Source of the DNA: Chryseobacterium indologenes
GTDB taxonomy: Bacteria; Bacteroidota; Bacteroidia; Flavobacteriales; Weeksellaceae
Length of the DNA stretch: 64,000 nucleotides
NCBI RefSeq assembly: GCF_018362995.1
Contig: NZ_CP074372.1
Span: 4,588,001 to 4,652,000 of the forward strand
Direction of reading: 5' to 3'
Shown here: positions 44,835-54,570 of the stretch, piece by piece
Numbering within the stretch: position 1 is the first letter of the stretch
How the letters are laid out: the number at the start of each line of letters is the position of its first letter
The notes under the pieces: model-generated
Told to the model about the DNA's origin: nothing
Seen by the model: the letters and a program-made list of their open reading frames with translations, nothing else
Database searches by the model: none
Position numbers and translations under genes: made by a program

Positions 44835-46130
44835 TTATTGAACCTTTACAATAAAGTAGCTTTTCTTACCTTTTTGCAGTAACAAGAACTTACCGTCAAT
44901 AAGATCAGTTTCATTCGCTGTAAAAGTATCATTTACCTTTTGCTTGTTGACAGAGATTGCATTTCCTTTGATCTCTCTTTGAGCTTCACTCTTAGATTTC
45001 AAGAATCCTGATTTTTCAGAAAGAAGATCTATGATATTCACTCCTAAAACATCAGTTTTTGCAATTTCTTTCTGAGGAACTCCATCAAAAACTTCAAGGA
45101 ATATTTCTTCATCAAGGCTTACCAGATCTTCAGCAGTAGAACGTCCGAAAAGAATTTCAGAAGCTTTCAGTGCCTTTTCATATTCTTCTCTTCCATGTAC
45201 CCAAACCGTTACCTCTTCAGCTAATTTCTTTTGCAGCTTTCTTTCGTGCGCCGCTGTTTTATGCTGTTCGATCAAAGCTTCAATCTCTTCTTTTCCAAGG
45301 AAAGTGTAGAACTTGATGAATCTTTCGGCATCATCATCAGTAGCATTCAGCCAGAACTGATAAAATTTATAAGGAGATGTTTTCTTTTTATCCAGCCAAT
45401 AGTTTTCTCCGCTTTCAGACTTCCCGAATTTAGAGCCATCAGCTTTCGTAATCAAAGGAACCGTTAATGCAAACGCTTCACCCTGAGCTTTTCTACGGAT
45501 CAGTTCAGTTCCAGTAGTGATATTTCCCCACTGGTCAGAACCTCCCATCTGTAATTTTACATTGTTGTTTTGGTAAAGGTGAAGGAAATCATATCCCTGA
45601 ATTAACTGGTAGGTAAACTCTGTAAAACTCATTCCGTCAACACCTGCGTCTCCGGATAGTCTTTTCTTTACAGAATCTTTAGCCATCATATAATTGACTG
45701 TGATATTCTTCCCGACATTCTTAGCAAAATCAAGGAAAGAAATGTTCTTCATCCAGTCATAGTTGTTCACCAGTTCAGCTTTATTGGGCTCATTTCCATC
45801 AAAATTTAAGAATTTTGAAAGCTGATTTTTTAAACAGTCAACATAGTGTAAAAGAGTTTCCTCATCCAGAAGATTTCTTTCAGCTGATTTTCCGGAAGGA
45901 TCACCAATCATTCCTGTAGCACCTCCAACCAAAGCAATAGGTTTGTGGCCATGCTGCTGGAAGTGAGCTAAAATTTTTATTTGAATAAGACTTCCGATAT
46001 GTAAAGAATCGGCAGTAGGATCAAAACCAATATATGCAGTAGTTACCTCTTTATTCAGTTGTTCATCGGTTCCAGGCATCATATCGGCAAACAGACCACG
46101 CCATTTCAGTTCTTCTATAAAGGAATTCAT
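44835..46130 (-). CDS. tyrS: Tyrosyl-tRNA synthetase
   Basis: 431 residues, bacterial TyrS length. Class I signatures: HIGS (His44) in [10 protein letters not shown] and KFGKS at 234-238; the Tyr-binding [12 protein letters not shown] region and a C-terminal S4 RNA-binding domain (about 365-431). Charges tRNA-Tyr in the cytosol. No T-box or other leader was recognised in the 187 bases before it. Confidence 0.97.
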   Translation of the reverse strand: MNSFIEELKWRGLFADMMPGTDEQLNKEVTTAYIGFDPTADSLHIGSLIQIKILAHFQQHGHKPIALVGGATGMIGDPSGKSAERNLLDEETLLHYVDCLKNQLSKFLNFDGNEPNKAELVNNYDWMKNISFLDFAKNVGKNITVNYMMAKDSVKKRLSGDAGVDGMSFTEFTYQLIQGYDFLHLYQNNNVKLQMGGSDQWGNITTGTELIRRKAQGEAFALTVPLITKADGSKFGKSESGENYWLDKKKTSPYKFYQFWLNATDDDAERFIKFYTFLGKEEIEALIEQHKTAAHERKLQKKLAEEVTVWVHGREEYEKALKASEILFGRSTAEDLVSLDEEIFLEVFDGVPQKEIAKTDVLGVNIIDLLSEKSGFLKSKSEAQREIKGNAISVNKQKVNDTFTANETDLIDGKFLLLQKGKKSYFIVKVQ

Positions 46131-46317
46131 TGATTGTTAACTTTAAAATTTTAAGAAGCAAAGATAGTAAATTCAGAAGGAAGAGGAAAAGGAGAAACAG
46201 CAAATAAGCAAAATCATAAAAACCTAAAATACCTTGATAATAACTTTGCCAGCGTGAAACAGATTCGATATTTTCCTCTTTTGCATTTATGCCCCAAATA
46301 CGCTATATTTGTTATTA

Positions 46318-46878
46318 ATGAACGACGAACAGCTATTCCTGCTCATACAGAAGGCCAAAGATAAAGATCAGAAGGCCCAGACTAAACTCATCAATGTTTT
46401 TTGGGTGGATGTTTTCTCTTTTGTCATGAAAAAGGTGAGAGATGAAAATGATGCTGATGAAATTACCGTAAATGTTTTTTCAAAAGTATTGTCGAAACTG
46501 GATATGTTTGATCCTCATTTTCAGTTTAAAACCTGGATATTGACCATTGCACAGAATACCGTTATCGATTTCTGGAGAAAAAAGAACCGTGAAAACGAAG
46601 ATGCTGTTGAAAATCTTGATGAAGTCAAAAACCAATATGCCAAATCTCCGGAAGAACTTCTGATTTCTGAAGAAGAACAGAAGAAAATCATCAAAACCAT
46701 AGAATCTCTGGATGCCAATTATCAGGATATTATCAAGTTGAGGTTTTTTGAAGAAAAAAGCATCAAAGAAATTTCTGAAGAGCTGGGGATTTCAGTTGCC
46801 AATACCAAAGTACGGGTAATGCGTGCTAAAAAAGTCTTAGCTGAACTGTTGAAGAATAATGAGTTTGATGATAATTAA
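46318..46878 (+). CDS. ECF-type RNA polymerase sigma factor
   Basis: 186 residues from the ATG at 46318 (the frame extends to a non-ATG start at 46309). Region 2 (about 20-90; MKKVRDENDADEITVNVFSKV, FKTWILTIAQNTVIDFWRKK) and region 4 (about 125-180; YQDIIKLRFFEEKSIKEISEELGISVANTKVRVMRAKK) are clear. No anti-sigma gene lies beside it, so its control is not apparent. Confidence 0.92.
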   Translation: MNDEQLFLLIQKAKDKDQKAQTKLINVFWVDVFSFVMKKVRDENDADEITVNVFSKVLSKLDMFDPHFQFKTWILTIAQNTVIDFWRKKNRENEDAVENLDEVKNQYAKSPEELLISEEEQKKIIKTIESLDANYQDIIKLRFFEEKSIKEISEELGISVANTKVRVMRAKKVLAELLKNNEFDDN

Positions 46879-46908
46879 GTCTGGAACTCAATACAGGATA
46901 TTCAATAG

Positions 46909-46964
46909 AAACGGGCTTTAGCCCGTTTGCTTAAAAAATTAAAATTCAATTGGCTTTAGCCAAA
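46909..46964. repeat. Pair of GGCTTTAGCC hairpin repeats
   Basis: AAACGGGCTTTAGCCCGTTT at 46909-46928 and TTGGCTTTAGCC at about 46950-46962 share the GGCTTTAGCC core. Paired elements like this are scattered in Chryseobacterium-like genomes; here they sit between convergent genes and may serve as terminators. Confidence 0.6.
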
Positions 46965-46986
46965 ACTTAAATTTTAAAACCTTTAT

Positions 46987-47619
46987 TTAAAAATAAACTT
47001 CCTCTTTTGTTTTCGGAAGAACTATTTTTTGCTGCTTTTCCTGATTTCTGTTCTGCAGATTCATCTTTACGCCTTTATTAATATAGGTTTCCTTCAAAGA
47101 TTTACCATATTCAGCGGTATTTTCTACCTCTTTTGAATAGTTCAGCTGCCCTGTTGAAAGGTTGAAATCTATATCTTTCCAGTAATCTCCCGGTCTTCCG
47201 GAAGTAGATGAAGTTCCTATTAATTCAAAATGTCCGTTCTGAAATCTGTACTTGTCTGTAACGTCCCACTTCCAGCTGCTTCCACCCATTTGAGAAATGA
47301 TGAGAATTCCTTTTTCAATTTTAGTTTCTCCGTAAGGATCACCCATCATACCTCCGGCACTGCTTTCCATAACTGCATTTCTTGATTTTTCAAGAACGGT
47401 CCATTTTCCACTGACTTTTTTCAGAATCTGAATCTCACGGATTTTCCCCAGTTCACCTTCATCTGTTGTTGTATAAATGAGTACTTTTTCAGGAATTTGA
47501 TCACCATCAAGATCTCCGTCTACCGTTTCCAGAAGGGTAGAACCTGCTGGCTGAAACTGTTTTTGAGCAAGACAGAATGTCCCGGCTGCCATACATAAAA
47601 GAAATACTGTTTTTCTCAT
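46987..47619 (-). CDS. Exported protein, uncharacterised
   Basis: 210 residues with signal peptide ending FCLAQ (about 19). Contains VDGDLDGDQIPEKVLIY near 34-50, a calcium-loop-like FG-GAP motif, and then a mostly beta sequence; a Gln/Asn/Lys-rich C-terminal tail. Similar in style to the XAC2610-like protein at 35838 but not clearly the same family. Divergent from lipA. Confidence 0.68.
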   Translation of the reverse strand: MRKTVFLLCMAAGTFCLAQKQFQPAGSTLLETVDGDLDGDQIPEKVLIYTTTDEGELGKIREIQILKKVSGKWTVLEKSRNAVMESSAGGMMGDPYGETKIEKGILIISQMGGSSWKWDVTDKYRFQNGHFELIGTSSTSGRPGDYWKDIDFNLSTGQLNYSKEVENTAEYGKSLKETYINKGVKMNLQNRNQEKQQKIVLPKTKEEVYF

Positions 47620-47733
47620 AAAAAATTTTGAAAACTTAAATGTACAATGAAATTTTGAATTATCAGTTTCATCAATATCTCCGGTTGATGGTTTCCATTA
47701 AAAAATCCTTAACTTTGAACTTCAATTTTAGAA

Positions 47734-48600
47734 ATGGAAAATTCAGTTCAAGACACTACCGTTCAAAAACCAAAATGGATCCGCGTAAAACTTCCTACCG
47801 GAAAGAATTACAGAGAGCTGAGAACTTTGGTTGATAAATATAAATTAAATACAATCTGCCAGAGTGGAAGCTGCCCGAACATGGGAGAATGTTGGGGTGA
47901 AGGTACAGCAACTTTCATGATTTTAGGAAATATCTGTACAAGAAGTTGTGGATTCTGTGGCGTAAAAACAGGAAAACCGCTGGATGTAAATTGGGATGAA
48001 CCTGAAAAAGTAGCAAGATCAATCAAATTAATGAAGATCAAACATGCCGTTCTTACTTCGGTAGACCGTGATGATCTGAAAGATATGGGATCTATTCTTT
48101 GGGGTGAAACAGTGAATGCTGTAAGAAGAATCTCTCCGGGAACCACTATGGAAACTCTGATTCCGGATTTCCAGGGGATCACAAAACATCTTGACAGACT
48201 GGTAGATGTAGCTCCGGAAGTAATCTCTCACAATATGGAAACGGTAAAACGTCTGACCAGAGAAGTGAGAATCCAGGCAAAATATGAAAGAAGCCTTGAA
48301 GTATTAAGATATCTGAAAGAAGCCGGACAAAGAAGAACCAAAACCGGGGTAATGCTTGGATTAGGTGAAACTAAAGATGAGGTTTTCCAGACAATCGAGG
48401 ACATTAGAAACGCGAATGTAGATGTTATCACCCTTGGACAATATTTGCAGCCGACTAAAAAACATCTTCCTGTAAAGAAATTCATCACTCCTGAAGAATT
48501 TGATGAGTTTGGAGATTTTGCAAGAAGCTTAGGTTTCAGACACGTTGAAAGTTCTCCTCTTGTAAGAAGTTCTTACCACGCAGAAAAACATATTCATTAA
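47734..48600 (+). CDS. lipA: Lipoyl synthase
   Basis: 288 residues. Both iron-sulfur cluster signatures are intact: the auxiliary cluster CX4CX5C (Cys42, Cys47, Cys53) and the radical-SAM CX3CX2C (Cys68, Cys72, Cys75). C-terminal [13 protein letters not shown] supplies the conserved Ser ligand. The enzyme inserts two sulfurs in octanoyl-protein to make lipoyl groups for 2-oxoacid dehydrogenases. lipB is not adjacent. Monocistronic, with a terminator. Confidence 0.97.
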   Translation: MENSVQDTTVQKPKWIRVKLPTGKNYRELRTLVDKYKLNTICQSGSCPNMGECWGEGTATFMILGNICTRSCGFCGVKTGKPLDVNWDEPEKVARSIKLMKIKHAVLTSVDRDDLKDMGSILWGETVNAVRRISPGTTMETLIPDFQGITKHLDRLVDVAPEVISHNMETVKRLTREVRIQAKYERSLEVLRYLKEAGQRRTKTGVMLGLGETKDEVFQTIEDIRNANVDVITLGQYLQPTKKHLPVKKFITPEEFDEFGDFARSLGFRHVESSPLVRSSYHAEKHIH

Positions 48601-48605
48601 AATAT

Positions 48606-48634
48606 AAACCGTTCAGCAATGAGCGGTTTTGTTT
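48606..48634 (+). terminator. Terminator after lipA
   Basis: ACCGTTCA/TGAGCGGT stem (one G-T pair), loop GCAA, followed by a T-rich tail. Confidence 0.82.
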
Positions 48635-48728
48635 TGGGTAGATTGCAGATGTTAGGACGCAGGTAGCAGATGTTATGCTGCAGGGATAAGAGATTTGAAA
48701 AAACTCCATTTACAATAACGGCTGCCAT

Positions 48729-48784
48729 AATTCCCCTACTCTGGAGGGGTGGCAAAAATTCAAAGAATTTTTGACGGGGTGGTT
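48729..48784. repeat. Dispersed 55-bp repeat, copy 1
   Basis: Starts AATTCCCCT and ends GACGGGGTGGTT, with nested palindromes (CCCCT...AGGGG and AAAAATTC/GAATTTTT). A second copy at 53068-53122 differs at only three positions. Confidence 0.85.
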
Positions 48785-48824
48785 TAGTCGTTCCATCAAT
48801 AACTTACATTACGTCATGTACGTC

Positions 48825-49724
48825 CTACTTATTACAAGCCGTTTCCTTTGTAATCACTCCAATCCGGCCATTGATTTCAATGGGTTTAAAATGTTTCTTT
48901 TTAAATTCGGAAGGCGTTTCTCCTGTATGTTGTTTGAATAGCTTATTAAAGTAAGAAAGACTTTCAAACCCTACCTGAAAGCAAACTTCAGTTACAGAAT
49001 AATCCTTCAGCAGAAATATTTTAGCCTGATTGATTCTGTAATTATTAACAAAATCTGTAAAGGTCATATTAGTCTGCTTTTTAAAATAACGGCAGAAGGC
49101 AGGAGTACTCAGACTTACAATTTGGGCAATTTCATTGACATTGGGTTTCTTGTCATAATTTTCGTGGATATAATCGTAGATGGTTCCCATTCTGATTTTA
49201 TCATTCAAAAACCATTTGATTCTGGTATCTTCCTTGTTAAGTTCCTTTACTTCCGTTGAATCAGCGAGAATCTGCAGAATTTCAATTAATCCTACCAGGG
49301 ATTCAAAGGAGTTTTTATCTTTAATGATCTGTAGTTTTTCAACCACTGTATTTTTGGTTTCTCCTGAAAATGAAAGCCCGAGATATGAACGTTCCAAAAG
49401 TTTTTTAATATTTTCAAATTCCGGAACAGGAAGAATAATATCCTGAAGGAAACTTTCCCGCATCTGCAGCACAAGCTGTTGACACTCTGTCTGAATACCA
49501 TAATCAAAATTAAGGTGGGGAACATTAGATCCAATCAGTAAAAGATCACTGTCTGTAAAGGCAGAAATATCTTTTCCTACATGCCGGATTCCGTTCACCG
49601 CTTCTACATAGACCAGTTCAATTTCCGGATGATAATGCCAGAAAAAACAGTTTTTCAGGGAAGGGGCAAATAGTTTGAATGATTTCCCTTTTTCAAATTC
49701 AATAATTTCTTTCTGGATTTTCAT
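48825..49724 (-). CDS. AraC-family transcriptional regulator with cupin-type sensor
   Basis: 299 residues. The N-terminal half is a cupin-like sensor (FWHYHPEIELVYVE, HVGKDISAF, LLIGSNVPHL), the C-terminal ~100 residues an AraC DNA-binding domain (SLSTPAFCRYFKKQTNMTFTDFVNNYRI and VCFQVGFESLSYFNKLFKQHTGETP). It is divergent from an MFS transporter gene with 182 bases between the starts, the usual layout for a regulator and its efflux target. Confidence 0.9.
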   Translation of the reverse strand: MKIQKEIIEFEKGKSFKLFAPSLKNCFFWHYHPEIELVYVEAVNGIRHVGKDISAFTDSDLLLIGSNVPHLNFDYGIQTECQQLVLQMRESFLQDIILPVPEFENIKKLLERSYLGLSFSGETKNTVVEKLQIIKDKNSFESLVGLIEILQILADSTEVKELNKEDTRIKWFLNDKIRMGTIYDYIHENYDKKPNVNEIAQIVSLSTPAFCRYFKKQTNMTFTDFVNNYRINQAKIFLLKDYSVTEVCFQVGFESLSYFNKLFKQHTGETPSEFKKKHFKPIEINGRIGVITKETACNK

Positions 49725-49906
49725 CTTGTTCTCATTTGATTGTTTCTGAATATAAAATTAAATAAAAAGGTTAATATGGAGCAAATTTTTATCATTCAAA
49801 GAGGAGTGAAATTCAAACTTTCTTGCGATTTTTGCACTTTCAAAATAAAGACACTCAGTATTTTTGATTTGAAAAGAAATTAATTCAGAAAAAAGATTTA
49901 GATATA

Positions 49907-51103
49907 ATGAAGATTGATAAAAGAATAATACCACTGGCTATCGGTGGTTTGGGAATAGGAACTACGGAGTTTACCGTAATGGGACTGTTGCCGGATATTG
50001 CAAAAACATTACAGATTACAATCCCGCAGGCCGGACATTTAATTTCTGCGTATGCGATGGGAGTAGTTATCGGAGCTCCGATTCTCATCGGGTACTCAGT
50101 GAAGTTCCCCCCTAAAAAAGTTTTGATAGCTTTTATGATCCTTTTTACCCTGTTTAATGGCCTTTCTGCAATTGCTCCCGGATATGACAGTATGCTGGTT
50201 ATCCGTTTTCTGTCCGGACTTCCTCATGGCGCATTCTTCGGTGTAGGAACAGTAGTTGCCTCAAGAATGGCAGGAAAAGGGAAAGAAGCATTTTATATAT
50301 CAATGATGTTTACAGGGCTCACGGTTGCCAACCTGGCCATGGTTCCTCTGGTCACCTATATTGGGCATACATTCCACTGGAGACTGTACTTTGCTATTGT
50401 GGCGGTGATTGGTCTTTTTGCCATATTATTTTTGAAACTGTGGCTTCCTGCAATGGAATCCAATCAAAATACCCACTTCATGGAAGAGTTGAAATTCCTT
50501 AAAAATAAACAGTCGTGGCTTGTCCTTGCCATTACAGCGATTGGATTTGGAGGTCTTTTTACATGGTTAAGCTATATTACCCCTTTGATGACTGTTGTTG
50601 CCGGAATCAAAAGCAGCCAAATGGCCTATGTGATGGTTCTTGCCGGAGCCGGAATGGTAGTTGGAAACCTGGTAGGTGGGATTGTCTCAGATAAATTAGG
50701 ACCTGAAAAAACATGTGCCCTTCTGATCTTCCTGATGATGCTGTCTCTTGGAGGTGTTTTCTTCCTTGCAGAGCATAAGAATATTGCTTTGGTATTGACG
50801 TTTATGTGTGGTGCTTTATCTATGTCTATTGCATCACCTATCAATATTATGATGATGAAAGCTGCTCCAAAAAGTGAAATGATGGCCGCTGCTTTTATGC
50901 AGGCTGGTTTTAATATTGCCAATGCAATGGGAGCTTTCTTTGGAGGAATTCCTCTGGAATACGGGTATTCATTCAACTATCCGTCGCTGGTGGGAGTGGG
51001 AATGACTTTTATAGGATTGGTTATAAGTGTAAGGTATATGTATCTGTACGGTTCTAAGACTGAGGAAGAAGTTGCCGCAGAATGTGTATCATGTGATAAG
51101 TAA
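49907..51103 (+). CDS. MFS transporter, AraJ/DHA1-type efflux protein
   Basis: 398 residues, about 12 membrane helices. The first helix ends TEFTVMGLLPDIAKTL, the DHA1/AraJ hallmark; the loop between helices 2 and 3 (KFPPKKV) and motif RFLSGLPHGAFFGVG in helix 4 fit sugar-efflux-like members. Probably exports a sugar or drug; substrate unknown. Expected target of the divergent AraC regulator. Confidence 0.9.
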   Translation: MKIDKRIIPLAIGGLGIGTTEFTVMGLLPDIAKTLQITIPQAGHLISAYAMGVVIGAPILIGYSVKFPPKKVLIAFMILFTLFNGLSAIAPGYDSMLVIRFLSGLPHGAFFGVGTVVASRMAGKGKEAFYISMMFTGLTVANLAMVPLVTYIGHTFHWRLYFAIVAVIGLFAILFLKLWLPAMESNQNTHFMEELKFLKNKQSWLVLAITAIGFGGLFTWLSYITPLMTVVAGIKSSQMAYVMVLAGAGMVVGNLVGGIVSDKLGPEKTCALLIFLMMLSLGGVFFLAEHKNIALVLTFMCGALSMSIASPINIMMMKAAPKSEMMAAAFMQAGFNIANAMGAFFGGIPLEYGYSFNYPSLVGVGMTFIGLVISVRYMYLYGSKTEEEVAAECVSCDK

Positions 51104-51117
51104 TTTACTGTTGAAAT

Positions 51118-51154
51118 AAAAAAAAGAGCCTGTTTCTCATTGAAACAGGCTCTT
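51118..51154 (-). terminator. Terminator between MFS and SpoIIAA-like genes
   Basis: AAGAGCCTGTTTC/GAAACAGGCTCTT 13-bp perfect stem; a long A run on the plus strand gives the U run for minus-strand transcripts. Confidence 0.82.
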
Positions 51155-51172
51155 CTGTATAAAAATAAAGTT

Positions 51173-51553
51173 TTATGCCTCTACTTCATCTCCATTTTTA
51201 CACCAATAGAGGGCATTGTATAAATTTTCTTTGGGGAAAGATTTAAACTCTCCCGGCATCAGAACACTGAAAATACTGGTAAAATCACGTATACCTTCTT
51301 TGTCAGTAACAATGGCTGACCGATTCCAGTTGGTAAGATTTTTCAATCCTAACAGCAGATCCTCAAGCCATGCTCCCATGGTAAAATTATCCAGATCGGT
51401 ATCCAAATACAATAAGTAATTCAGCTCACCGAATTGCTCTACCTTCTCTTTTACGCGCGGAATTACCAGTCTTTCAAAATCCTCTTTCGTTACTTCTCCC
51501 GTTGCATTGAATGCTGCAACATTTTCCGGGGCTTCTGGAATAATTGTTATCAT
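51173..51553 (-). CDS. SpoIIAA/STAS-like small protein
   Basis: 126 residues from the ATG at 51553; an in-frame start at 51679 would add 42 poorly conserved residues and overlap the divergent gene. The fold pattern (VAAFNATGEVTKEDFERLVIP, LNYLLYLDTDLDNFTMGAWLEDL, RSAIVTDKEGIRDF) resembles the SpoIIAA-like STAS/SEC14 family. Cytosolic; role unknown. Confidence 0.78.
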   Translation of the reverse strand: MITIIPEAPENVAAFNATGEVTKEDFERLVIPRVKEKVEQFGELNYLLYLDTDLDNFTMGAWLEDLLLGLKNLTNWNRSAIVTDKEGIRDFTSIFSVLMPGEFKSFPKENLYNALYWCKNGDEVEA

Positions 51554-51668
51554 AATAAATATTTTATGGTGGTTTGAGTTTAAAAGGATAACAATAATTA
51601 CACCATAATTTGATGATAAATTGTTAAAAAAGGTATAAATATTGTTACTTTCAGTGTAAAATATTAAT

Positions 51669-52874
51669 ATGGATCTCAAATCAAATGAACCTTTCTGGCT
51701 TTTAAAAAACGGACTGTTAGCTTCTTATCCTTCTTTACAATCAAATGAAAAATGTGATGTTCTCATTGTTGGAGGCGGCATTACAGGAAGCCTGATTGCC
51801 CATCAGATGATAGAAGATGGGTATGATACGATCCTTATTGATAAAAGAGAACTCTGCAATGGAAGCACTTCTGCTACCACTTCAATGCTGCAGTACGAAA
51901 TAGATGTTCCTCTTTATGAACTGATAGAAAAATTAGGCAAAAAAGGAGCTGTTTTAAGTTATAAAGCCTGTAGTGATGCCATTGATACACTGGAGAAACT
52001 TTCAAAAATGATTAAATCCAATGCAGGGTTTAAAAGAAAGAAATCCTTGTACTTTGCTTCAAAAAAGAAAGATGCAGAATGGCTGAAGAAGGAATATCAG
52101 GCGAGAAAAGAAAACGGATTTGAGGTGCAGTGGCTGGGAGAGGAACAGATTCTGAAGAAATTTGAATTTGAGAACACATATGGCGGAATATTATCCAGGC
52201 AGGGAGCCAGTATTGATGCTTTTCAGTTTGCCCATGAACTTTTTATGTACAATGTAAGGAAAGGACTGAAGATCTTTGATAAGACAGAAATGGTAAAAGT
52301 GGAGGAGCATAAAGGTTTTAATCTGGTTACCGTAGACAGTGGATATCAGATCAAAGCAAAAAAGATCATTTACTGCATTGGTTATGAAAGTAAAAATTTA
52401 CTGAAAGAAAACTTTGTAAATCTGAAAAGTACCTACGCTGTTGTTTCTGAAATAGATAAAGACAAATTTAAAAATATCAGCAATACATTGGTCTGGAATA
52501 CCGATGATCCTTACCTCTACATGCGGACTACTGACGACGGAAGAATCCTGATCGGAGGAGGAGATGAAGACTTTTATGATGCTGAAAAACGGGATGCTCT
52601 CCTCAATAAAAAAGAAAAAGAAATCCTTAAAAATCTGAAGAAAATAAAACCTGATTATCATTTTTACCCTGATTTTGTGTGGGCAGGAACTTTTGGAGAG
52701 ACTAAAGATGGTCTGCCTTACATTGGAGAATATAAAAAATTGAGAAACTCCTACTTTGTATTAGGTTTTGGAGGAAACGGAATTACTTTTTCGGTTACGG
52801 GGATGGAGATGGCCTCTCTATTTATGAAAAACAAAAAGCATCCGTTATCAAGGTATTTTAAATTTGGAAGATAA
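51669..52874 (+). CDS. FAD-dependent oxidoreductase (DAO family)
   Basis: 401 residues. N-terminal dinucleotide motif CDVLIVGGGITGSLIAHQM (29-47) followed by LIDKRELCNGSTSATTSMLQ, and a C-terminal GFGGNGITFSVTGMEMASLF that closes over the FAD. This is the glycine/D-amino acid oxidase group; these oxidise an amine, but the substrate is not evident. Several family members near other genes carry a Rieske domain; this one does not. Confidence 0.88.
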   Translation: MDLKSNEPFWLLKNGLLASYPSLQSNEKCDVLIVGGGITGSLIAHQMIEDGYDTILIDKRELCNGSTSATTSMLQYEIDVPLYELIEKLGKKGAVLSYKACSDAIDTLEKLSKMIKSNAGFKRKKSLYFASKKKDAEWLKKEYQARKENGFEVQWLGEEQILKKFEFENTYGGILSRQGASIDAFQFAHELFMYNVRKGLKIFDKTEMVKVEEHKGFNLVTVDSGYQIKAKKIIYCIGYESKNLLKENFVNLKSTYAVVSEIDKDKFKNISNTLVWNTDDPYLYMRTTDDGRILIGGGDEDFYDAEKRDALLNKKEKEILKNLKKIKPDYHFYPDFVWAGTFGETKDGLPYIGEYKKLRNSYFVLGFGGNGITFSVTGMEMASLFMKNKKHPLSRYFKFGR

Positions 52875-52933
52875 ATTTATGCTCCATTTTAAGCTTCAGG
52901 TTCTGCAGATATCCAGTACACAAAAGTTTATTT

Positions 52934-53002
52934 AGATTCCTACGGAATGACACAATTGAAAAGCTAGTTTATCTAGGCAATTTGTCATTCCATAGAAATC
53001 CT
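52934..53002. repeat. Inverted repeat of a dispersed GGAATGACA element
   Basis: AGATTCCTACGGAATGACA at 52934-52952 is mirrored by TGTCATTCCATAGAAATCCT at 52983-53002 with two mismatches. It could fold to a hairpin after the oxidoreductase gene. Confidence 0.65.
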
Positions 53003-53067
53003 GCTTAAATTATTTGAAAAAATGTAGTAAAAAGATACTTTGCCAAATAGTTCGATAGGAAGGGCTC

Positions 53068-53122
53068 AATTCCCCTCCTCCGGAGGGGTGGCAAAAATTC
53101 AAAGAATTTTGACGGGGTGGTT
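53068..53122. repeat. Dispersed 55-bp repeat, copy 2
   Basis: Near-identical to 48729-48784; here CCCCTCC/GGAGGGG is a perfect palindrome arm. Same orientation as copy 1; both are intergenic and next to a gene end. Confidence 0.85.
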
Positions 53123-53153
53123 AAAAAAACAGGCAGTCACAAAAAGACTGCCT
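53123..53153 (-). terminator. Terminator of the von Willebrand A gene
   Basis: AGGCAGTC/GACTGCCT stem; minus-strand T run at 53123-53129. It begins 6 bases from the stop codon. Confidence 0.82.
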
Positions 53154-53159
53154 ATTTAA

Positions 53160-54350
53160 CTACAAACTATACCCATTCTTTTTGGCCAGTTCAACAATAG
53201 AACTCTCAATTGCTTTTCCCAGATCATCAGAATCATCAGTACCCCGCTTCTTCATTTCTCCGTCAATATAGCTCTGGCGTTTTTTGGAAAGCTCTTCAAT
53301 TTCCTTCTGAATTTTATCACGGGCGGCAGACTTTGCCGTGATCGTTTTTTGAATTTCTTCCTTGCTTTTTCCTTTCAGCTCGGCAGGAAGTTCACTTTCT
53401 TTTACATTGGCAATAAATCCGGCATCCTTTTCAGCTTTATCTACCAGATCCCAGTGGTCATTTTTGTAAGCGTTCTTTTTAGATTTGGCAACAGCTCTTT
53501 CCACTAAGTTAGATGCTGACTGTGATTCAGCATTTTTATCCTGCGTGATCTGCTTTAGTCTGTATTCCGAACCATGGTTTCCATAGTAGATATAAGTATC
53601 ATTCAGCTTTGAATTACATTCGGAAATTTTGCTGTCGTAAGGCGTTTCAATATAGATTACTTTTCTGTCACTGTCGATATTGAAATATTTTCCGCCTCCC
53701 AAAGACGCTCCGTTTTGCCAGAACGTCTGAATTCCTTCTTCCCGGCTTCCACAGAAAATAGTATTGGTATAAATATTTTTATCCTTTGCTTTTGAAACAA
53801 CGTCCTTATAATTTATTTTTCCCTGATTGAAAGCTTCATTTCCTGCAATATAAATCAATTTCATACTTTTATCATTGCTGTCCCAGTTCAGGTTGGCAGA
53901 AGCATCACGAATAACAGCACCGCAATATTCACTGCCGCCATTGGTTCTCAAAGCGAATAATTTTTCTGAAATAAGATCAAGATCCTGAGTGAGAGGGGCA
54001 ACCTGGCGGATGTAATTTTCATCACGGATTCCATCATTTCCATATTCATAGAGGGCAATTTCAATTTGCGGGGCTTTTCCGTTGTACTTTAGAGTGGTCA
54101 ACGTATTCACAATATTCCACAGCCTGGATTTTGCCTGATCAATCAATCCGTCCATACTATTGGAAGTATCCAGTAAAAGAGCGACCTGAATTTTATTGTC
54201 CTTTATGGTCGAGTTCGCCGGAATCAATGTTACTTTTTGTACCGGTAAATGGCTTTCAACATTACTTTTTGTAGAGCGGTTTTCCGGAAAATTACCGGAG
54301 CTTAAAAAAGCTGTTCCCGCTGCAAGTGCTAAGATTTTTAGAGTTGTCAT
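53160..54350 (-). CDS. Exported von Willebrand factor A domain protein
   Basis: 396 residues with a hydrophobic N-terminus (about 1-20) likely to be a signal peptide. The vWA domain (about 53-260) has the MIDAS motif DTSNS (Asp61-Ser65) and NGGSEYCGAVIRDA, a probable metal site. The C-terminal part (about 290-396) is a charged helical region. Role unknown; such proteins mediate metal-dependent protein contacts in the periplasm. Operator A (54457-54487) and a -7 box TAATTTTA lie upstream, as for the SIMPL genes. Confidence 0.87.
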   Translation of the reverse strand: MTTLKILALAAGTAFLSSGNFPENRSTKSNVESHLPVQKVTLIPANSTIKDNKIQVALLLDTSNSMDGLIDQAKSRLWNIVNTLTTLKYNGKAPQIEIALYEYGNDGIRDENYIRQVAPLTQDLDLISEKLFALRTNGGSEYCGAVIRDASANLNWDSNDKSMKLIYIAGNEAFNQGKINYKDVVSKAKDKNIYTNTIFCGSREEGIQTFWQNGASLGGGKYFNIDSDRKVIYIETPYDSKISECNSKLNDTYIYYGNHGSEYRLKQITQDKNAESQSASNLVERAVAKSKKNAYKNDHWDLVDKAEKDAGFIANVKESELPAELKGKSKEEIQKTITAKSAARDKIQKEIEELSKKRQSYIDGEMKKRGTDDSDDLGKAIESSIVELAKKNGYSL

Positions 54351-54421
54351 ATTGTTATTTTTTTATAAGTTGTTTGTTGTAATTAGGTAACGTTCATCGT
54401 TTATTATTTTGAATTCTGAAG

Positions 54422-54429
54422 TAAAATTA
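54422..54429 (-). promoter_or_regulatory. -7-like box of the vWA gene
   Basis: TAATTTTA on the minus strand (one mismatch to TAnnTTTG), 27 bases from operator A. The same box at the same distance occurs before the SIMPL gene at 55393. Confidence 0.55.
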
Positions 54430-54456
54430 TCCCTATTTAAGACTTAAAATTTGGAA

Positions 54457-54487
54457 ACTTGGTGAACTGAAGGTTTCACTTGGTAGA
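54457..54487. promoter_or_regulatory. Predicted regulator-binding site, operator A
   Basis: Direct repeats ACTTGGTGAA (54457) and ACTTGGTAGA (54478), 21 bases apart start to start, with an inner partial dyad GTGAA...TTCAC. It is upstream of the vWA gene and matches operators B and C. Confidence 0.75.
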
Positions 54488-54570
54488 TGATAAAACAAGG
54501 GAAAATCTGATTATATGTTCAGGGCGATAATGCTGGTCTAATGTATAATTTCACTACTGCCACGAGTGTC

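Noticed and set aside
46131..46317. T-box or other riboswitch upstream of tyrS
   Set aside because: No T-box core or conserved leader was recognised; T-boxes are not expected in this phylum.
51554..51679. 42-residue N-terminal extension of the SpoIIAA-like protein
   Set aside because: It is AT-rich low-quality sequence in the divergent promoter region and overlaps the FAD oxidoreductase start.
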